This document shows, piece after piece, positions 6,379 through 6,523 of a stretch of 6,523 nt of DNA. The position numbers and the translations under genes are program-made. A model generated the notes under the pieces. It did not search any database and was not told the DNA's origin. It was given only the letters and a program-made list of their open reading frames with translations. Every line of letters begins with the position of its first letter. Position 1 is the first letter of the stretch. The stretch spans positions 1-6,523 of the forward strand of contig USEZ01000108.1 of the NCBI GenBank assembly GCA_900553775.1. Direction: 5' to 3'. This DNA comes from an uncultured Slackia sp. GTDB lineage: Bacteria; Actinomycetota; Coriobacteriia; Coriobacteriales; Eggerthellaceae.

Positions 6379-6523
6379 ATGAAAGGAATGGAAAACGCAT
6401 CGAACAGGGGATTCTCGCGTCGCGACTTTCTGAAGTTCGGCGCCGTGGGGGCGGCGGGAGCCGCAGCTGCGGCCGGCCTTGCGGGATGCGCCGCGCCCGC
6501 GTCCAAAGAGGGCGATGCGTCCG
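6379..6523 (+). CDS. Tat-exported protein, probable redox enzyme, N-terminus only
   Basis: The frame starts at ATG 6379, with AAGGAGG (6364-6370) eight bases upstream, and runs off the window after 48 complete codons. It begins MKGMENASNRGF, followed by the twin-arginine motif SRRDFLK (13-19), an Ala/Gly-rich hydrophobic stretch (about 20-35), and LAGC with Cys37. This is a Tat signal for export of a folded, usually cofactor-containing protein. LAGC also fits a lipobox, so the mature protein may be lipid-anchored at Cys37. In Eggerthellaceae such leaders are common on FAD-binding fumarate-reductase-like and molybdopterin oxidoreductases, often next to a dedicated regulator, which fits the divergent LysR gene. 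The catalytic part is not in the window, so the enzyme class is a guess. An ATG three codons downstream lacks good ribosome-binding spacing. Confidence 0.5.
   Translation, partial: MKGMENASNRGFSRRDFLKFGAVGAAGAAAAAGLAGCAAPASKEGDAS

Noticed and set aside
6194..6382. 62-codon + strand frame before the Tat-signal gene
   Set aside because: Ala/Arg-rich with no ribosome-binding site; it overlaps the putative operator region and the start of the real gene.

Overview
The window is GC-rich (about two thirds G+C by eye), with long shadow frames on both strands. Several features point to a high-GC actinobacterial gut anaerobe, most likely class Coriobacteriia, family Eggerthellaceae: a DUF3662 (FhaA-type) protein beside a Ser/Thr kinase, a Tat-exported redox-type protein beside a LysR regulator, and an iron-sulfur aldo/keto reductase of a type common in anaerobes. 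This is inference from gene content, since no marker gene is present.

Left part (1-3672), signalling and membrane proteolysis. A DUF3662/FHA-type protein, cut by the window edge, runs leftward from 766. A membrane Ser/Thr kinase (853-2751) runs rightward from the same AT-rich divergent promoter island. That island is framed by a perfect 11-bp inverted repeat which places the same ribosome-binding segment ahead of both genes. A rhomboid intramembrane protease (2857-3672) follows the kinase on the same strand. FHA domains bind phosphothreonine, so kinase and FHA-type protein are a plausible writer/reader pair. A role for the rhomboid in the same pathway is only suggested by position.

Middle (3673-4890). 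A strong hairpin, able to act in both directions, separates the rhomboid from a convergent leftward aldo/keto reductase. This reductase carries two C-terminal cysteine motifs for [4Fe-4S] clusters and lacks the usual catalytic Tyr and Lys of the fold. It has its own promoter and a leader of about 115 nt.

Right part (5154-6523), a regulator-enzyme pair. A LysR-type regulator runs leftward. Divergent from it starts a Tat-signal protein with a lipobox-like cysteine, truncated by the window edge and probably an exported redox enzyme. The 334-nt intergenic region holds five copies of GCAACG, one overlapping the regulator's promoter, and is the best candidate operator region. No RNA genes, insertion sequences, CRISPR arrays or phage genes were seen. 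No clearly new system is evident; the most useful leads are the symmetric kinase/FHA leader, the divergent active sites of the kinase, rhomboid and reductase, and the GCAACG cluster.
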